A stretch of DNA of 64,000 bases from contig NZ_BBZF01000023.1 of the NCBI RefSeq assembly GCF_020884795.1, positions 94,305 through 158,304 on the forward strand, given 5' to 3'. Origin of the DNA: Micromonospora okii (lineage in GTDB: Bacteria; Actinomycetota; Actinomycetes; Mycobacteriales; Micromonosporaceae). Below are positions 1 to 8,571 of the stretch, one piece after another (position 1 is the first letter of the stretch; each line of letters opens with the position of its first letter). The notes beneath the pieces are model-generated. The model was not told the DNA's origin. It searched no databases and worked only from the letters and a program-made list of their open reading frames with translations. The position numbers and the translations under genes were made by a program.

Positions 1-1
1 A

Positions 2-2497
2 CGCACGATGGGCAAGCGCCTCGGCGACCCCGCCGACCCGCTGCTGGTCTCCGTCCGCTCCGGGGCGAAGTTCTCCATGCCGGGCATGATGGAGACCGTC
101 CTCAACGTCGGCCTCAACGACCGCAGCGTCGAAGGGCTGAGCGCGCAGGCGAGCGGCGCCGATCCGGCCGCCCCCGGCGGTGGCGACAGGTTCGCCTGGG
201 ACTCCTACCGGCGACTCATCCAGATGTTCGGCAAGACCGTGTGCGAGGTGCCGGGCGAGGAGTTCGAGCACGCCCTCGACGAGGCCAAGCGCGCCAAGGG
301 CACCCGCGACGACCTCGACCTCGACGCGGGCGACCTGCGCGGGCTGGTCGACACGTACAAGAGGATCTTCGCCAAGCACACCGGGCGGGAGTTCCCGCAG
401 GACCCGCGCGAGCAGCTCGACCTGGCGATCCGCGCCGTGTTCGAGTCGTGGAACGCCGAGCGCGCGGTGCTCTACCGCCGCCAGGAGCGGATCCCGGCCG
501 AGCTGGGCACCGCCGTCAACGTGGTCTCGATGGTCTTCGGCAACCTCGGCCCGGACTCCGGCACCGGCGTCGCCTTCACCCGCGACCCGGGCAGCGGCGC
601 GCAGGGCATCTACGGCGACTACCTGGCCAACGCCCAGGGCGAGGACGTGGTCGCCGGCATCCGCAACACCGTGCCGTTGCAGGAGCTGGAGCGGCTGGAC
701 AAGAAGTCCTACGACGAGCTGCTCGGCATCATGGCCCGGCTGGAGGAGCACTACCGGGACCTCTGCGACATCGAGTTCACCATCGAGCGCGGCAAGCTCT
801 GGATGCTCCAGACCCGGGTCGGCAAGCGCACCGCCGCGGCGGCGTTCGTCATCGCCGCGCAGCTCGTCGACGAGGGCCTGATCGACCTGGACGAGGCGCT
901 GCACCGGGTCAACGGCGCGCAGCTCGCCCAGCTCATGTTCCCCCGCTTCCAGCTCGACCACGAGTTCCAGCCGGTGGCCCGGGGTATCGGGGCGTCGCCG
1001 GGCGCGGCCTCCGGCAAGGTGGTCTTCACCTCCGCCCGCGCCGTCGAGCTGGCCGCCGAGGGGGAGGCGGTCATCCTGGTGCGCCGGGAGACCAACCCGG
1101 ACGACCTCAACGGCATGATCGCCGCCCGGGGCATCCTCACCTCGCGCGGCGGCAAGACCAGCCACGCCGCCGTGGTGGCCCGGGGGATGGGCAAGACCTG
1201 CGTCTCCGGGGCCGACGAGATCGAGGTGGACGTGCCTCAGCGGCGGTTCACCGTCGCCGGGCAGACCGTGGTCGAGGGCGACGTCGTCTCCATCGACGGC
1301 ACCACCGGCAAGGTCTACCTGGGCGAGGTGCCGGTCACCCCGTCCGAGGTGGTGCAGTACTTCGAGGGCAGCCTCGACCCGGAGCGCACCGACGACGCGC
1401 TGGTCCGGGCCGTACACCGGATCATGTCGCACGCCGACGCCGCGCGGCGGCTGGCCGTCCGGGCGAACGCCGACACCGGCGCGGACGCCGCCCGGGCCCG
1501 GCGCTTCGGCGCGCAGGGCATTGGCCTGTGCCGCACCGAGCACATGTTCCTCGGCGACCGGCGGGAGCTGGTGGAGCGGCTGATCCTCGCCCGCACCGAC
1601 ACCGACCGGCAGGACGCGCTGGCCGCGCTGCTGCCCCTGCAGCGTGACGACTTCGTGGAGATCTTCCGCGAGATGGACGGGCTGCCGGTGACCGTGCGGC
1701 TGATCGACCCGCCGCTGCACGAGTTCCTGCCCCCGCTGGAGCAGCTCGCGGTCAACGTCGCCGTGGCCCAGGAGCGCGGCGAGGACGTGGCCAAGGAGGA
1801 GGCGCTGCTCGCCGCCGTGCGGCGGATGCACGAGGAGAACCCGATGCTCGGCCTGCGCGGCGTGCGGCTCGGCCTGGTCATCCCGGGCCTGTTCGCCATG
1901 CAGGTCCGGGCGATCGCGGAGGCCGCCGTCCGGGTCACCCGCGACGGCGCGGTGGCCCGACCGGAGATCATGGTCCCGCTGGTCGGCGCCGTCCAGGAGC
2001 TGGAGACCGTACGCGCTGAGGCCGAGAAGATCATCGCCGAGGTGGTCGGGGACAGCGGCGTCGAGGTGCTGATCGGCACGATGATCGAGGTGCCCCGGGC
2101 GGCGCTGACCGCCGGGCAGATCGCCGAGGCGGCGCAGTTCTTCTCCTTCGGCACCAACGACCTGACCCAGATGGGCTGGGGCTTCTCCCGCGACGACGTC
2201 GAGGGCGCGTTCTTCTGGCGCTACCTGGAGCTGGGCATCTTCGGCATCTCGCCGTTCGAGTCGATCGACCGCGACGGCGTGGGCCGGCTGGTGCGGATCG
2301 CCACCGAGGAGGGGCGGGCGGCCCGCCCCGGGCTGAAGCTCGGCGTCTGCGGCGAGCACGGCGGCGACCCCGAGTCCGTCCACTTCTTCCACGAGGTGGG
2401 GCTGGACTACGTCTCCTGCTCGCCGTTCCGCGTGCCGGTGGCCCGGCTGGAGGCGGGCCGCGCCGCCGTGGAGACCACCGGCTCCGACAGCCGCTGA
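2..2497 (+). CDS. ppdK: Pyruvate, phosphate dikinase (5' end outside window)
   Basis: Interconverts pyruvate + ATP + Pi with PEP + AMP + PPi in the cytoplasm. The reading frame is open to the left edge, and the first visible residues (VRSGAKFSMPGMM) lie inside the ATP-grasp domain, so roughly 80 N-terminal residues are missing; the ATG at 8 is internal. Visible in order: nucleotide-binding domain (LQTRVGKRT), phosphohistidine swivelling domain with GGKTSHAAVVARG (His is the phosphorylated residue), then the PEP-utilising TIM barrel with FGTNDLTQM and the C-terminal catalytic Cys in GVCGEHGG. About 830 codons are present and no frameshift is seen. It converges on the roadblock gene across a strong hairpin at 2509-2555. 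Confidence 0.97.
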   Translation, partial: RTMGKRLGDPADPLLVSVRSGAKFSMPGMMETVLNVGLNDRSVEGLSAQASGADPAAPGGGDRFAWDSYRRLIQMFGKTVCEVPGEEFEHALDEAKRAKGTRDDLDLDAGDLRGLVDTYKRIFAKHTGREFPQDPREQLDLAIRAVFESWNAERAVLYRRQERIPAELGTAVNVVSMVFGNLGPDSGTGVAFTRDPGSGAQGIYGDYLANAQGEDVVAGIRNTVPLQELERLDKKSYDELLGIMARLEEHYRDLCDIEFTIERGKLWMLQTRVGKRTAAAAFVIAAQLVDEGLIDLDEALHRVNGAQLAQLMFPRFQLDHEFQPVARGIGASPGAASGKVVFTSARAVELAAEGEAVILVRRETNPDDLNGMIAARGILTSRGGKTSHAAVVARGMGKTCVSGADEIEVDVPQRRFTVAGQTVVEGDVVSIDGTTGKVYLGEVPVTPSEVVQYFEGSLDPERTDDALVRAVHRIMSHADAARRLAVRANADTGADAARARRFGAQGIGLCRTEHMFLGDRRELVERLILARTDTDRQDALAALLPLQRDDFVEIFREMDGLPVTVRLIDPPLHEFLPPLEQLAVNVAVAQERGEDVAKEEALLAAVRRMHEENPMLGLRGVRLGLVIPGLFAMQVRAIAEAAVRVTRDGAVARPEIMVPLVGAVQELETVRAEAEKIIAEVVGDSGVEVLIGTMIEVPRAALTAGQIAEAAQFFSFGTNDLTQMGWGFSRDDVEGAFFWRYLELGIFGISPFESIDRDGVGRLVRIATEEGRAARPGLKLGVCGEHGGDPESVHFFHEVGLDYVSCSPFRVPVARLEAGRAAVETTGSDSR

Positions 2498-2508
2498 TCG
2501 GCGCGGGG

Positions 2509-2555
2509 CGCCGGCCCCGGTGGGTGAGCCGCACGCATCCCCACCGGGGCCGGCG
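2509..2555. terminator. Bidirectional terminator hairpin between ppdK and the roadblock gene
   Basis: A perfect 16-bp inverted repeat (arms 2509-2524 and 2540-2555, CGCCGGCCCCGGTGGG and its complement) with a 15-nt loop lies between two convergent stop codons. There is no U-tract, as is usual for high-GC actinobacterial terminators. Confidence 0.75.
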
Positions 2556-2559
2556 GGCT

Positions 2560-3069
2560 CTAGATCGGCGGACGCCGCCAGCTCGTGGCGCGCGGCGCGT
2601 TGGGGGCCCGCCCCGGCAGGGTCGCCATCGGCGTCCGCATGGCCAGCGGCGCGTGCGGGTCGGGTAGCAGCCCGGGGGCGGCGACCGTGCGCTGCCGGTC
2701 GAAGGCCGAGCCCGTCCGGTCGGCCACCTCCCGGGCCTCCCGGTGCAGGGTCTCCAGGTCGGCGCCGGCAGCGGTGACCAGGGTCAGCAGGGCGTGCCGG
2801 CCGGCCGGGTAGGTCACCACGCAGCCCCGGCTGGTGCGCACCAGCGACTCCTGGAACTCGCCGTGGCGCACCGTGTCGGCCACCCGGTGACCGAGGCCGA
2901 AGCTGGCCGCCGCCAGGGCCGCCAGGTGGGTGGCGTCGGTCGTCGGCAGGTCGCTGGAGATGAGCAGGCCGTCCGTGCCGGCGAGCACGCCGCCCGAGAC
3001 CTCGGGCCGGCGCTGGCGCAGCCCCCGCAATTCCGTTCCCAGCACCGTGTGGGCGTCCACGAGCGTCAC
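2560..3069 (-). CDS. Roadblock/LC7 domain protein
   Basis: 169 aa. The N-terminal ~115 residues follow the roadblock/LC7 pattern (start VDAHTVLGTELRGLRQRRPEVSG cut to its key part RQRRPEVSG, then GVLAGTDGLLISSDLP, and a central LAALAAASFGLGHRV helix). The C-terminal ~50 residues are Pro/Arg-rich and probably disordered. In actinobacteria such proteins usually partner Ras-like GTPases in conserved four-gene conservons. Here the gene stands alone, with no GTPase, DUF742 or sensor kinase beside it, so its partner must be elsewhere. The start is an ATG at 3069. Confidence 0.8.
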   Translation of the reverse strand: MTLVDAHTVLGTELRGLRQRRPEVSGGVLAGTDGLLISSDLPTTDATHLAALAAASFGLGHRVADTVRHGEFQESLVRTSRGCVVTYPAGRHALLTLVTAAGADLETLHREAREVADRTGSAFDRQRTVAAPGLLPDPHAPLAMRTPMATLPGRAPNAPRATSWRRPPI

Positions 3070-3323
3070 TTCCCGTCGAGCGAGTCGGTCCCCGGATCGG
3101 ATCCAGGTCTGCGGATCTTCGGTAACTTTCTGCTCCGGAAACGCTACCCGTCGCCATCGGGGCCGCGCGACCCCCGTGACCGTCGGCGATCGGTCGACAA
3201 CTCTCGCCTGATCGGCTGTTGCGCGACCGCCGCGCGGGGCGTTGCCGGCGCGCCGCCGCGCCCCGCCGGGCGTAACCTGAGGCTCGCGCGGAACTGTCGT
3301 ATCGCCGGTGGAGGGTGGACCGC

Positions 3324-3674
3324 ATGGCCAGCGTCTGGGAAAGTCTCACCGTCGACGCGCGGGACCCGGCGCGGCTCGCCCGATGGTGGGCCGAGGCGCT
3401 GGGCTACCAGGTGGTCACCGAGCAGGCCGACGAGGTGGAGATCCGGCAGGCCCCCGACCGGCTCCCGGGCATCGTCTTCGTGCCGGTCGGCGACGACAAG
3501 CAGGTCAAGAACCGGCTGCACCTCGACCTGCGCCCGGCCGACCAGGAGGCCGAGGTCGAGCGGCTCGTCGACATGGGCGCCCGGCACGTCGACGTCGGCC
3601 AGGGTGACGTCGGGTGGGCGGTGCTGGCCGACCCGGAGGGCAACGAGTTCTGCGTGCTGCGGCAGCGCGGATAG
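3324..3674 (+). CDS. VOC (glyoxalase/bleomycin-resistance fold) family protein
   Basis: 116 aa single VOC domain: the opening ASVWESLTVDARDPARLARW pattern and the closing VLADPEGNEFCVL strand are typical of actinobacterial glyoxalase-like proteins. Metal or substrate specificity cannot be read from sequence. The ATG at 3324 is preferred over GTG 3315 because GGAGG at 3310-3314 is correctly spaced for it. The dGTPase gene starts 9 bp downstream, so the two are probably co-transcribed; a functional link is not obvious. Confidence 0.85.
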   Translation: MASVWESLTVDARDPARLARWWAEALGYQVVTEQADEVEIRQAPDRLPGIVFVPVGDDKQVKNRLHLDLRPADQEAEVERLVDMGARHVDVGQGDVGWAVLADPEGNEFCVLRQRG

Positions 3675-3683
3675 GCCGGTGCG

Positions 3684-5042
3684 GTGAGCGACCAGCAGCG
3701 GGCCGCCGGTGGCCGCCACCGCGCCGACCCGGCCGACCACGCCGGGCGGGACGGCCGTCCCTACCCGACCGACCGCGCCGATCCGGCCGACGACGCCGGG
3801 CGGGGCGACCACGCCGACTCGGCCGCCGCGGCGCGCCGGGTCGACGAGCCGGCCAAGGACACCGGAGCCGGGCGGTCGGCGTACGAGCGGGACCGGGCCC
3901 GGGTGCTGCACTCGGCGGCGTTCCGCCGGCTCGCCGCGAAGACCCAGGTCCACACCGCCGGCACCGACGACTTCCTGCGCACCCGGCTGACCCACTCGCT
4001 GGAGGTGGCGCAGATCGCCCGGGAGATGGGCGCGCGGCTGGGCTGCGACCCCGACGTGGTGGACACGGCCGGGCTGGCCCACGACCTCGGCCACCCGCCG
4101 TTCGGGCACAACGGCGAGGCCGCGCTGGACCAGCTCGCCGCGGCCTGCGGCGGCTTCGAGGGCAACGCGCAGACGCTGCGGGTGCTCACCCGGCTGGAGG
4201 CCAAGGTGATCGGCCCCGACGGCGGCTCCGCCGGGCTCAACCTCACCCGGGCCTCGCTCGACGCCGCCACCAAGTACCCGTGGCCGCGCCGGCCCGAGGG
4301 GGGCAAGTTCGGCGTGTACGCCGACGACCGGCCCGTCTTCGACTGGCTGCGCGACGGCGCCCCGCCCGGCGGGCGGCGCTGCCTGGAGGCCCAGGTGATG
4401 GACTGGGCCGACGACGTGGCCTACTCGGTGCACGACGTCGAGGACGGCATCCACGGCGGGTACGTTGCCCTCGGCCCGCTGCTGGCCGACCCCGACGAGC
4501 GGGCGGCGCTCTGCGCCGACGTGGCCGCCACCTACTCGGGGGAGTCCCCGGCCGACCTCGGCGAGGTGCTGGTGGAGCTGCTGGCCGACCCGGTGCTCGC
4601 CCCCCTCGCCGGGTACGACGGCAGCCACCGCGCCCAGGCCGTGCTGAAGGCCACCACCAGCGTGCTGACCGGCCGGTTCGTCTCGACCGTGGTGGCCGCC
4701 ACCCGGGAGAGCTGCGGCCCCGGCCCGCTGCGCCGGTACGCGGCCGACCTGGTGGTGCCGCGCCGCATCCGGGCGGAGTGCGCGCTGCTCAAGGGCATCG
4801 CGCTGCGCTACGTGATGCGCCGCCCCGGCTCCCGGTGCCGGTACGAGCGGCAGCGGCAGATCCTCGCCGAGCTGGTCTCCGCCCTGGCCCACCGGGCGCC
4901 GGACGCGCTGGACCCGGTCTTCGCCCCGCTGTGGCGGGCCGCGCCCGACGACGCCGCCCGGCTGCGCGTGGTGATCGACCAGGTCGCCTCGCTCACCGAC
5001 CCGGCCGCCGTCGCCTGGCACGAGCGGCTGCTCGCCGACTGA
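3684..5042 (+). CDS. dgt: Deoxyguanosinetriphosphate triphosphohydrolase (dGTPase family)
   Basis: 452 aa. Hydrolyses dGTP (or dNTPs) to deoxynucleoside and triphosphate, controlling nucleotide pools. HD-domain metal ligands are visible: H in RTRLTHSLEVAQIAR, the HD pair in GLAHDLGHPPFGHNGE, and a downstream D in MDWADDVAYSVHDVEDG. The N-terminal ~50 residues are low-complexity with a repeated DxADxAGRxD pattern and lie outside the enzyme core, so the true start could be internal; GTG 3684 is the upstream candidate. The family often precedes dnaG in actinobacteria. Here dnaG lies about 6 kb downstream, separated by an insertion of unrelated genes. Confidence 0.93.
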   Translation: MSDQQRAAGGRHRADPADHAGRDGRPYPTDRADPADDAGRGDHADSAAAARRVDEPAKDTGAGRSAYERDRARVLHSAAFRRLAAKTQVHTAGTDDFLRTRLTHSLEVAQIAREMGARLGCDPDVVDTAGLAHDLGHPPFGHNGEAALDQLAAACGGFEGNAQTLRVLTRLEAKVIGPDGGSAGLNLTRASLDAATKYPWPRRPEGGKFGVYADDRPVFDWLRDGAPPGGRRCLEAQVMDWADDVAYSVHDVEDGIHGGYVALGPLLADPDERAALCADVAATYSGESPADLGEVLVELLADPVLAPLAGYDGSHRAQAVLKATTSVLTGRFVSTVVAATRESCGPGPLRRYAADLVVPRRIRAECALLKGIALRYVMRRPGSRCRYERQRQILAELVSALAHRAPDALDPVFAPLWRAAPDDAARLRVVIDQVASLTDPAAVAWHERLLAD

Positions 5043-5055
5043 CCGGGCCGACGGG

Positions 5056-5087
5056 CCGGCGCCGGCTGCGCGAGCAGCCGGCGCCGG
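5056..5087. terminator. Bidirectional terminator hairpin between dgt and the M23 peptidase gene
   Basis: A perfect 14-bp stem (5056-5069 with 5074-5087, CCGGCGCCGGCTGC) and a GCGA tetraloop sit between two convergent genes. Confidence 0.8.
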
Positions 5088-5091
5088 GGTG

Positions 5092-6510
5092 TCAGGCGAG
5101 GATGCTCTCGAAGGCGCCCCAGCCGTGGCCGACCTGGCGGCTGCCGCCGTTGTAGGGCATGCCGTCGTCGCGGACGATGTTGTTGCCGTAGAGCCAGAGG
5201 GTGCCGTCGGCCTTGGTGACGAGCAGGTCGGTGAAGCCGTCGCCGGTCACGTCGGCGGGGACGACGTGAGTGAAGGCGCCCCAGCCGTGGCCGACCTGGC
5301 GGCTGCCGCCGTTGTAGGGCATGCCGTCGTCGCGGACGAAGTTGTTGCCGTAGAGCCAGAGGGTGCCGTCGGCCTTGGTGACGAGCAGGTCGGTGAAGCC
5401 GTCGCCGGTCACGTCGGCGGGCAGGATGCTCTCGAAGGCGCCCCAGCCGTGGCCGACCTCGCGTCGGCCCCCGTTGTAGGGCATGCCGTCGTCGCGGACG
5501 AAGTTGTTGGCGTAGAGCCACAGCTTGCCGGCCGCGTCGAGGGCGAGCAGGTCGGTGAAGCCGTCGCCGGTCACGTCGGCGGCGAGGATCCGGGTGTACG
5601 CGCCCCAGCCGTGGCCGACCTGGCGGCTGCCGCCGTTGTAGGGCATGCCGTCGTCGCGGACGATGTTGTTGCCGTAGAGCCAGAGGGTGCCGTCGGCCTT
5701 GGTGACGAGCAGGTCGGTGAAGCCGTCGCCGGTCACGTCGGCGGGGACGACGTGAGTGAAGGCGCCCCAGCCGTGGCCGACCTGGCGGCTGCCGCCGTTG
5801 TAGGGCATGCCGTCGTCGCGGACGAAGTTGTTGCCGTAGAGCCAGAGCGTGCCGTCGGCCTTGGTGACGAGCAGGTCCGCGTAGGCGTCACCGGTGACGC
5901 TACCGCGCCGCTGGTCGTCGGCGTCCCCGCAGTTGGCGCTCACCACCGTCACCGGAGGGGACTGCGGCTCACCGGACGGGTAGCCGTCGGTGGTGATGCC
6001 GGAAGGCACGCCGTTGAACCAGGTCTCCACCTTGGCGCCGTCGCGCCGCTGCTCGTGGTGCAGGTGCGGGCCGCTGGAGTTGCCGGTGCTGCCGACCCTG
6101 CCGAGCAACTGGCCCCGCTTCACGCTCTGCCCCGTCGACACCACCGGCGCCGACTGCATGTGCAGGTAGAGGCTCTCCCACCCGCCACCGTGGTTGAGCT
6201 TGACGTACCAACCACCGCCGTTGTCCCAGCCGGCGTAGGTCACCGTGCCGGCGTACGACGCGAGGATGGAGCGGCCCGCCGTGGTGCCGCTGGTGGCGAT
6301 CATGTCGACGTCGTAGTCGTCGTGCCCGGCGTAGGTGGAGAGGCGCCACGACTCCCCGCAGGGGAACGGGAGCTGGAAGGCCGGTCGGGGGCCGGCGGCG
6401 GCGGCGGGGGCGGACGCCACGGTCGCGAGACCGGCGGCTCCGAGCGCCACCGCGGCTAGTGTCGCCGTGAGGCGTGACAGCAGGCGACGCGATCTTGGGG
6501 ACGAGTACAT
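5092..6510 (-). CDS. Secreted M23 family metallopeptidase with five 54-aa FG-GAP/VCBS-like repeats
   Basis: 472 aa. A Sec signal peptide (SRLTATLAAVALGAAGLAT core, Ala-rich cleavage region near residue 39) precedes an M23 endopeptidase domain with zinc-ligand candidates H63/D67 and the HLH motif H139-H141. M23 enzymes cleave peptidoglycan cross-links. From about residue 205 come five tandem 54-residue repeats of VTGDGFTDLLVTKADGT type, with calcium-binding-like DVTGDG loops, expected to build a beta-propeller-like substrate- or wall-binding domain. ATG 6510 is chosen over the longer frame because GGAG sits 6-7 bp upstream and the signal peptide follows directly. The repeats are almost identical at DNA level. 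Confidence 0.92.
   Translation of the reverse strand: MYSSPRSRRLLSRLTATLAAVALGAAGLATVASAPAAAAGPRPAFQLPFPCGESWRLSTYAGHDDYDVDMIATSGTTAGRSILASYAGTVTYAGWDNGGGWYVKLNHGGGWESLYLHMQSAPVVSTGQSVKRGQLLGRVGSTGNSSGPHLHHEQRRDGAKVETWFNGVPSGITTDGYPSGEPQSPPVTVVSANCGDADDQRRGSVTGDAYADLLVTKADGTLWLYGNNFVRDDGMPYNGGSRQVGHGWGAFTHVVPADVTGDGFTDLLVTKADGTLWLYGNNIVRDDGMPYNGGSRQVGHGWGAYTRILAADVTGDGFTDLLALDAAGKLWLYANNFVRDDGMPYNGGRREVGHGWGAFESILPADVTGDGFTDLLVTKADGTLWLYGNNFVRDDGMPYNGGSRQVGHGWGAFTHVVPADVTGDGFTDLLVTKADGTLWLYGNNIVRDDGMPYNGGSRQVGHGWGAFESILA
5098..5907. repeat. Five tandem 162-bp near-identical coding repeats
   Basis: The anchor GCGCCCCAGCCGTGG starts at 5114, 5276, 5438, 5600 and 5762, exactly 162 bp apart. Units 1-2 and 4-5 (as encoded) are nearly identical in DNA; the middle unit (around 5438-5600) carries most differences. 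The repeat encodes the 54-aa C-terminal modules of the M23 peptidase. Array limits are approximate. Confidence 0.95.
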
Positions 6511-6630
6511 CCAGACTCCTTCGGTTGTCGTGTCGGACATCAGGGAGCCTGCGGGACGCCGCTGTTTCCACACTGGAGGGCACCCACCCGTATCGCGCCC
6601 GTACTAAACTCCGCTCGTCATATCACGGGG

Positions 6631-8556
6631 GTGATGACGATGGTCGATCAATCGACGGCTGGGTCAGGGGCCTTCGGCCCACGACTGCGAAAACTCCGGG
6701 AAAGGGCGGGCCTGACCCAGCAGGAGCTGGCCACCGGTGCCGGCCTCAGCGCCGCTGCGATCCGTGACCTGGAACAGGGGCGCAGCCGCAGGCCCCTGCC
6801 GCGCTCGGTGCGCGCCCTAGCCGCGGCGCTGGCGCTGCCGCCGGCGGACGCCGCGCTCCTGCACGAGTCGGTGCGGCAGGCCCGGCCTGTGGTCGCCGAC
6901 CGGCCGACCGGCCCGCCCGGGCCACTGCGGCTCGCGATCTTCGGTCCCCTCGCGGTGTTCCGTGGCGCCGACGCCGTCCCGCTCGGCGTCGGTCGGCACC
7001 GGGTGGTGCTCGGCCGCCTCGCCCTCACCCCGAACACGGGCGTGAGCCGCGACGAGCTGGTGGACGTGCTCTGGGGCGACGAGGCTCCGCACAGCGCGGT
7101 CAACCTGGTGCAGACCTACGTCAGCCGGCTGCGCAGGGTGCTGGAGACCAGACAGGGCCGGGGCCGCCGTCCGGAGGTCCTGACCCTGGTCGCCGGCGGC
7201 TACCGGCTCAACCTCGCGACCGAGCAGCTCGACCTGCTGACCGGCCGGGAGCTGATCAGCCGGGCGCGGGCGTCGGGCAAGGAGCCGGCGGCCGCGTTCG
7301 CGCTCCTCGAAGAGGCGCTGTGCCAGTGGCCGGGCGCGCCGTTGGCGGACGTGGCGGAGCTGCGGGGCGATCCCTCGCTGACCGCGATCGAGGAAGAACG
7401 GATCGCCGCCACGATTCTGCACGCCCGGCTGGCCGGAGGGCTGGGCCGTCCCGACCGGGCGCTGCCGCGACTGCGGGAGCTGGCCGGCAGGCATCCGTTG
7501 CACGAACCGCTGCAGGCCCGGTTGGTCGTCGCCCTGGCCGGCGCGGGCCAGCAGGCAGCCGCGCTGACGACGTACGAGAGGATCCGCCGCCGGCTCGCCG
7601 AGGAGCTCGGGATCGATCCCGGCGCGGAGCTGGCCGGGGCCCACCGGGCGGTCCTGCGGCCGACGGCGGCCGTGACCTCGGTCGACGCCCGGCCGCCGGA
7701 GGGCTACGCGAGGCCCTGGCAGGCCCCGGCGCCCCCGGCCGACTTCACCGGGCGGGCCGACCAGATCCACCGGCTGCGTCAACTCCTCGGCCGCGACCCG
7801 GCGCGGCCCGCGCCGGAGCCGGTGACGGTCTGCGCCGTCTTCGGCGTCGCGGGGGTGGGCAAGAGCAGTCTGGCGTTGCGCACCGCCCAGCTGCTGCGGC
7901 CCTCGTTCCCCGACGGGCAGCTGTACGTCGACCTCCAGGGTTTCGGCCCGCTCCCGGTGCCGCCCCGCGACGCGTTGGCGGGCTTCCTGCGGGCGCTCGG
8001 GGTCGACGGCCGGCAGGTGCCCCGGGGCGAGGCGGAGTGCGCTGCCCTGCTCCGCAGCGTGCTGGCCGACCGGCGGGTGCTGGTGCTGCTCGACAACGCC
8101 GGCGACACCGCGCAGGTGCGCCCGCTGGTGCCGGGCACGGGAGGCAGCGCGGTGCTCGTGACCAGTCGCCGACGGCTGACCGACCTCGCCGGAGCGGTGG
8201 TGGTCGACCTGGAGCCGCCCTCGATGATCGAGGCGCTGAGCCTGCTCGCCGCGACGGCGGGCCCGGCGCGGATAGCTGCGGAGCCGGAGGCCGCCGCCCA
8301 CCTCGCCGCCGCCTGTGGTCTCCTCCCGAGCGCGTTGCGGATGGCGGGCGGGCGGCTGGCCAGCCGCCCGGAGTGGAGCGTCCGGACCGTCCTGGAGCGG
8401 CTCGCGGGCCGGCGGCACCGGCTGGAGCGGCTCCGGGGTGGGGAGGCCGGCCTCGACCCGGACTGTCAGGAGCTGCCCGCCGCGGCGCCGAGGGCCTTCC
8501 AGATGCTGGCGGCCGAGGCGGGCGGGCTGGGCGAGCGCCGGGCCGCCCAGGGTTAG
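6631..8556 (+). CDS. HTH-BTAD-NB-ARC regulator (AfsR/SARP-like, short form)
   Basis: 641 aa. Order: an XRE-type HTH (residues ~10-70, RLRKLRERAGLTQQELA and AIRDLEQGRSRRP), an OmpR-like winged helix (~95-190), a BTAD domain (~195-345), and an NB-ARC ATPase with Walker A GVAGVGKSSLA (~408) and Walker B RVLVLLDNA. It stops soon after the ATPase with no TPR region, unlike the 1017-aa AfsR-like protein at 17069-20122. Starts GTG 6631, ATG 6634 and ATG 6640 are all possible; GGGGGTGA at 6627-6634 fits ATG 6640 best. Its stop codon lies within the iron box of the next gene. Its target genes are unknown. Confidence 0.88.
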   Translation: MMTMVDQSTAGSGAFGPRLRKLRERAGLTQQELATGAGLSAAAIRDLEQGRSRRPLPRSVRALAAALALPPADAALLHESVRQARPVVADRPTGPPGPLRLAIFGPLAVFRGADAVPLGVGRHRVVLGRLALTPNTGVSRDELVDVLWGDEAPHSAVNLVQTYVSRLRRVLETRQGRGRRPEVLTLVAGGYRLNLATEQLDLLTGRELISRARASGKEPAAAFALLEEALCQWPGAPLADVAELRGDPSLTAIEEERIAATILHARLAGGLGRPDRALPRLRELAGRHPLHEPLQARLVVALAGAGQQAAALTTYERIRRRLAEELGIDPGAELAGAHRAVLRPTAAVTSVDARPPEGYARPWQAPAPPADFTGRADQIHRLRQLLGRDPARPAPEPVTVCAVFGVAGVGKSSLALRTAQLLRPSFPDGQLYVDLQGFGPLPVPPRDALAGFLRALGVDGRQVPRGEAECAALLRSVLADRRVLVLLDNAGDTAQVRPLVPGTGGSAVLVTSRRRLTDLAGAVVVDLEPPSMIEALSLLAATAGPARIAAEPEAAAHLAAACGLLPSALRMAGGRLASRPEWSVRTVLERLAGRRHRLERLRGGEAGLDPDCQELPAAAPRAFQMLAAEAGGLGERRAAQG

Positions 8557-8566
8557 GCTAGCCTAA
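8553..8566. promoter_or_regulatory. Iron box (DtxR/IdeR/DmdR-type operator)
   Basis: TTAGGCTAGCCTAA is a perfect 14-bp palindrome matching the core of actinobacterial iron boxes (consensus of TTAGGTTAGGCTAACCTAA type). It lies 5 bp before the ATG of a siderophore-interacting protein and contains the stop codon of the upstream regulator. Iron-loaded repressor bound here would block initiation; the spacing suggests a leaderless or very short leader transcript. Confidence 0.88.
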
Positions 8567-8571
8567 GCCGC

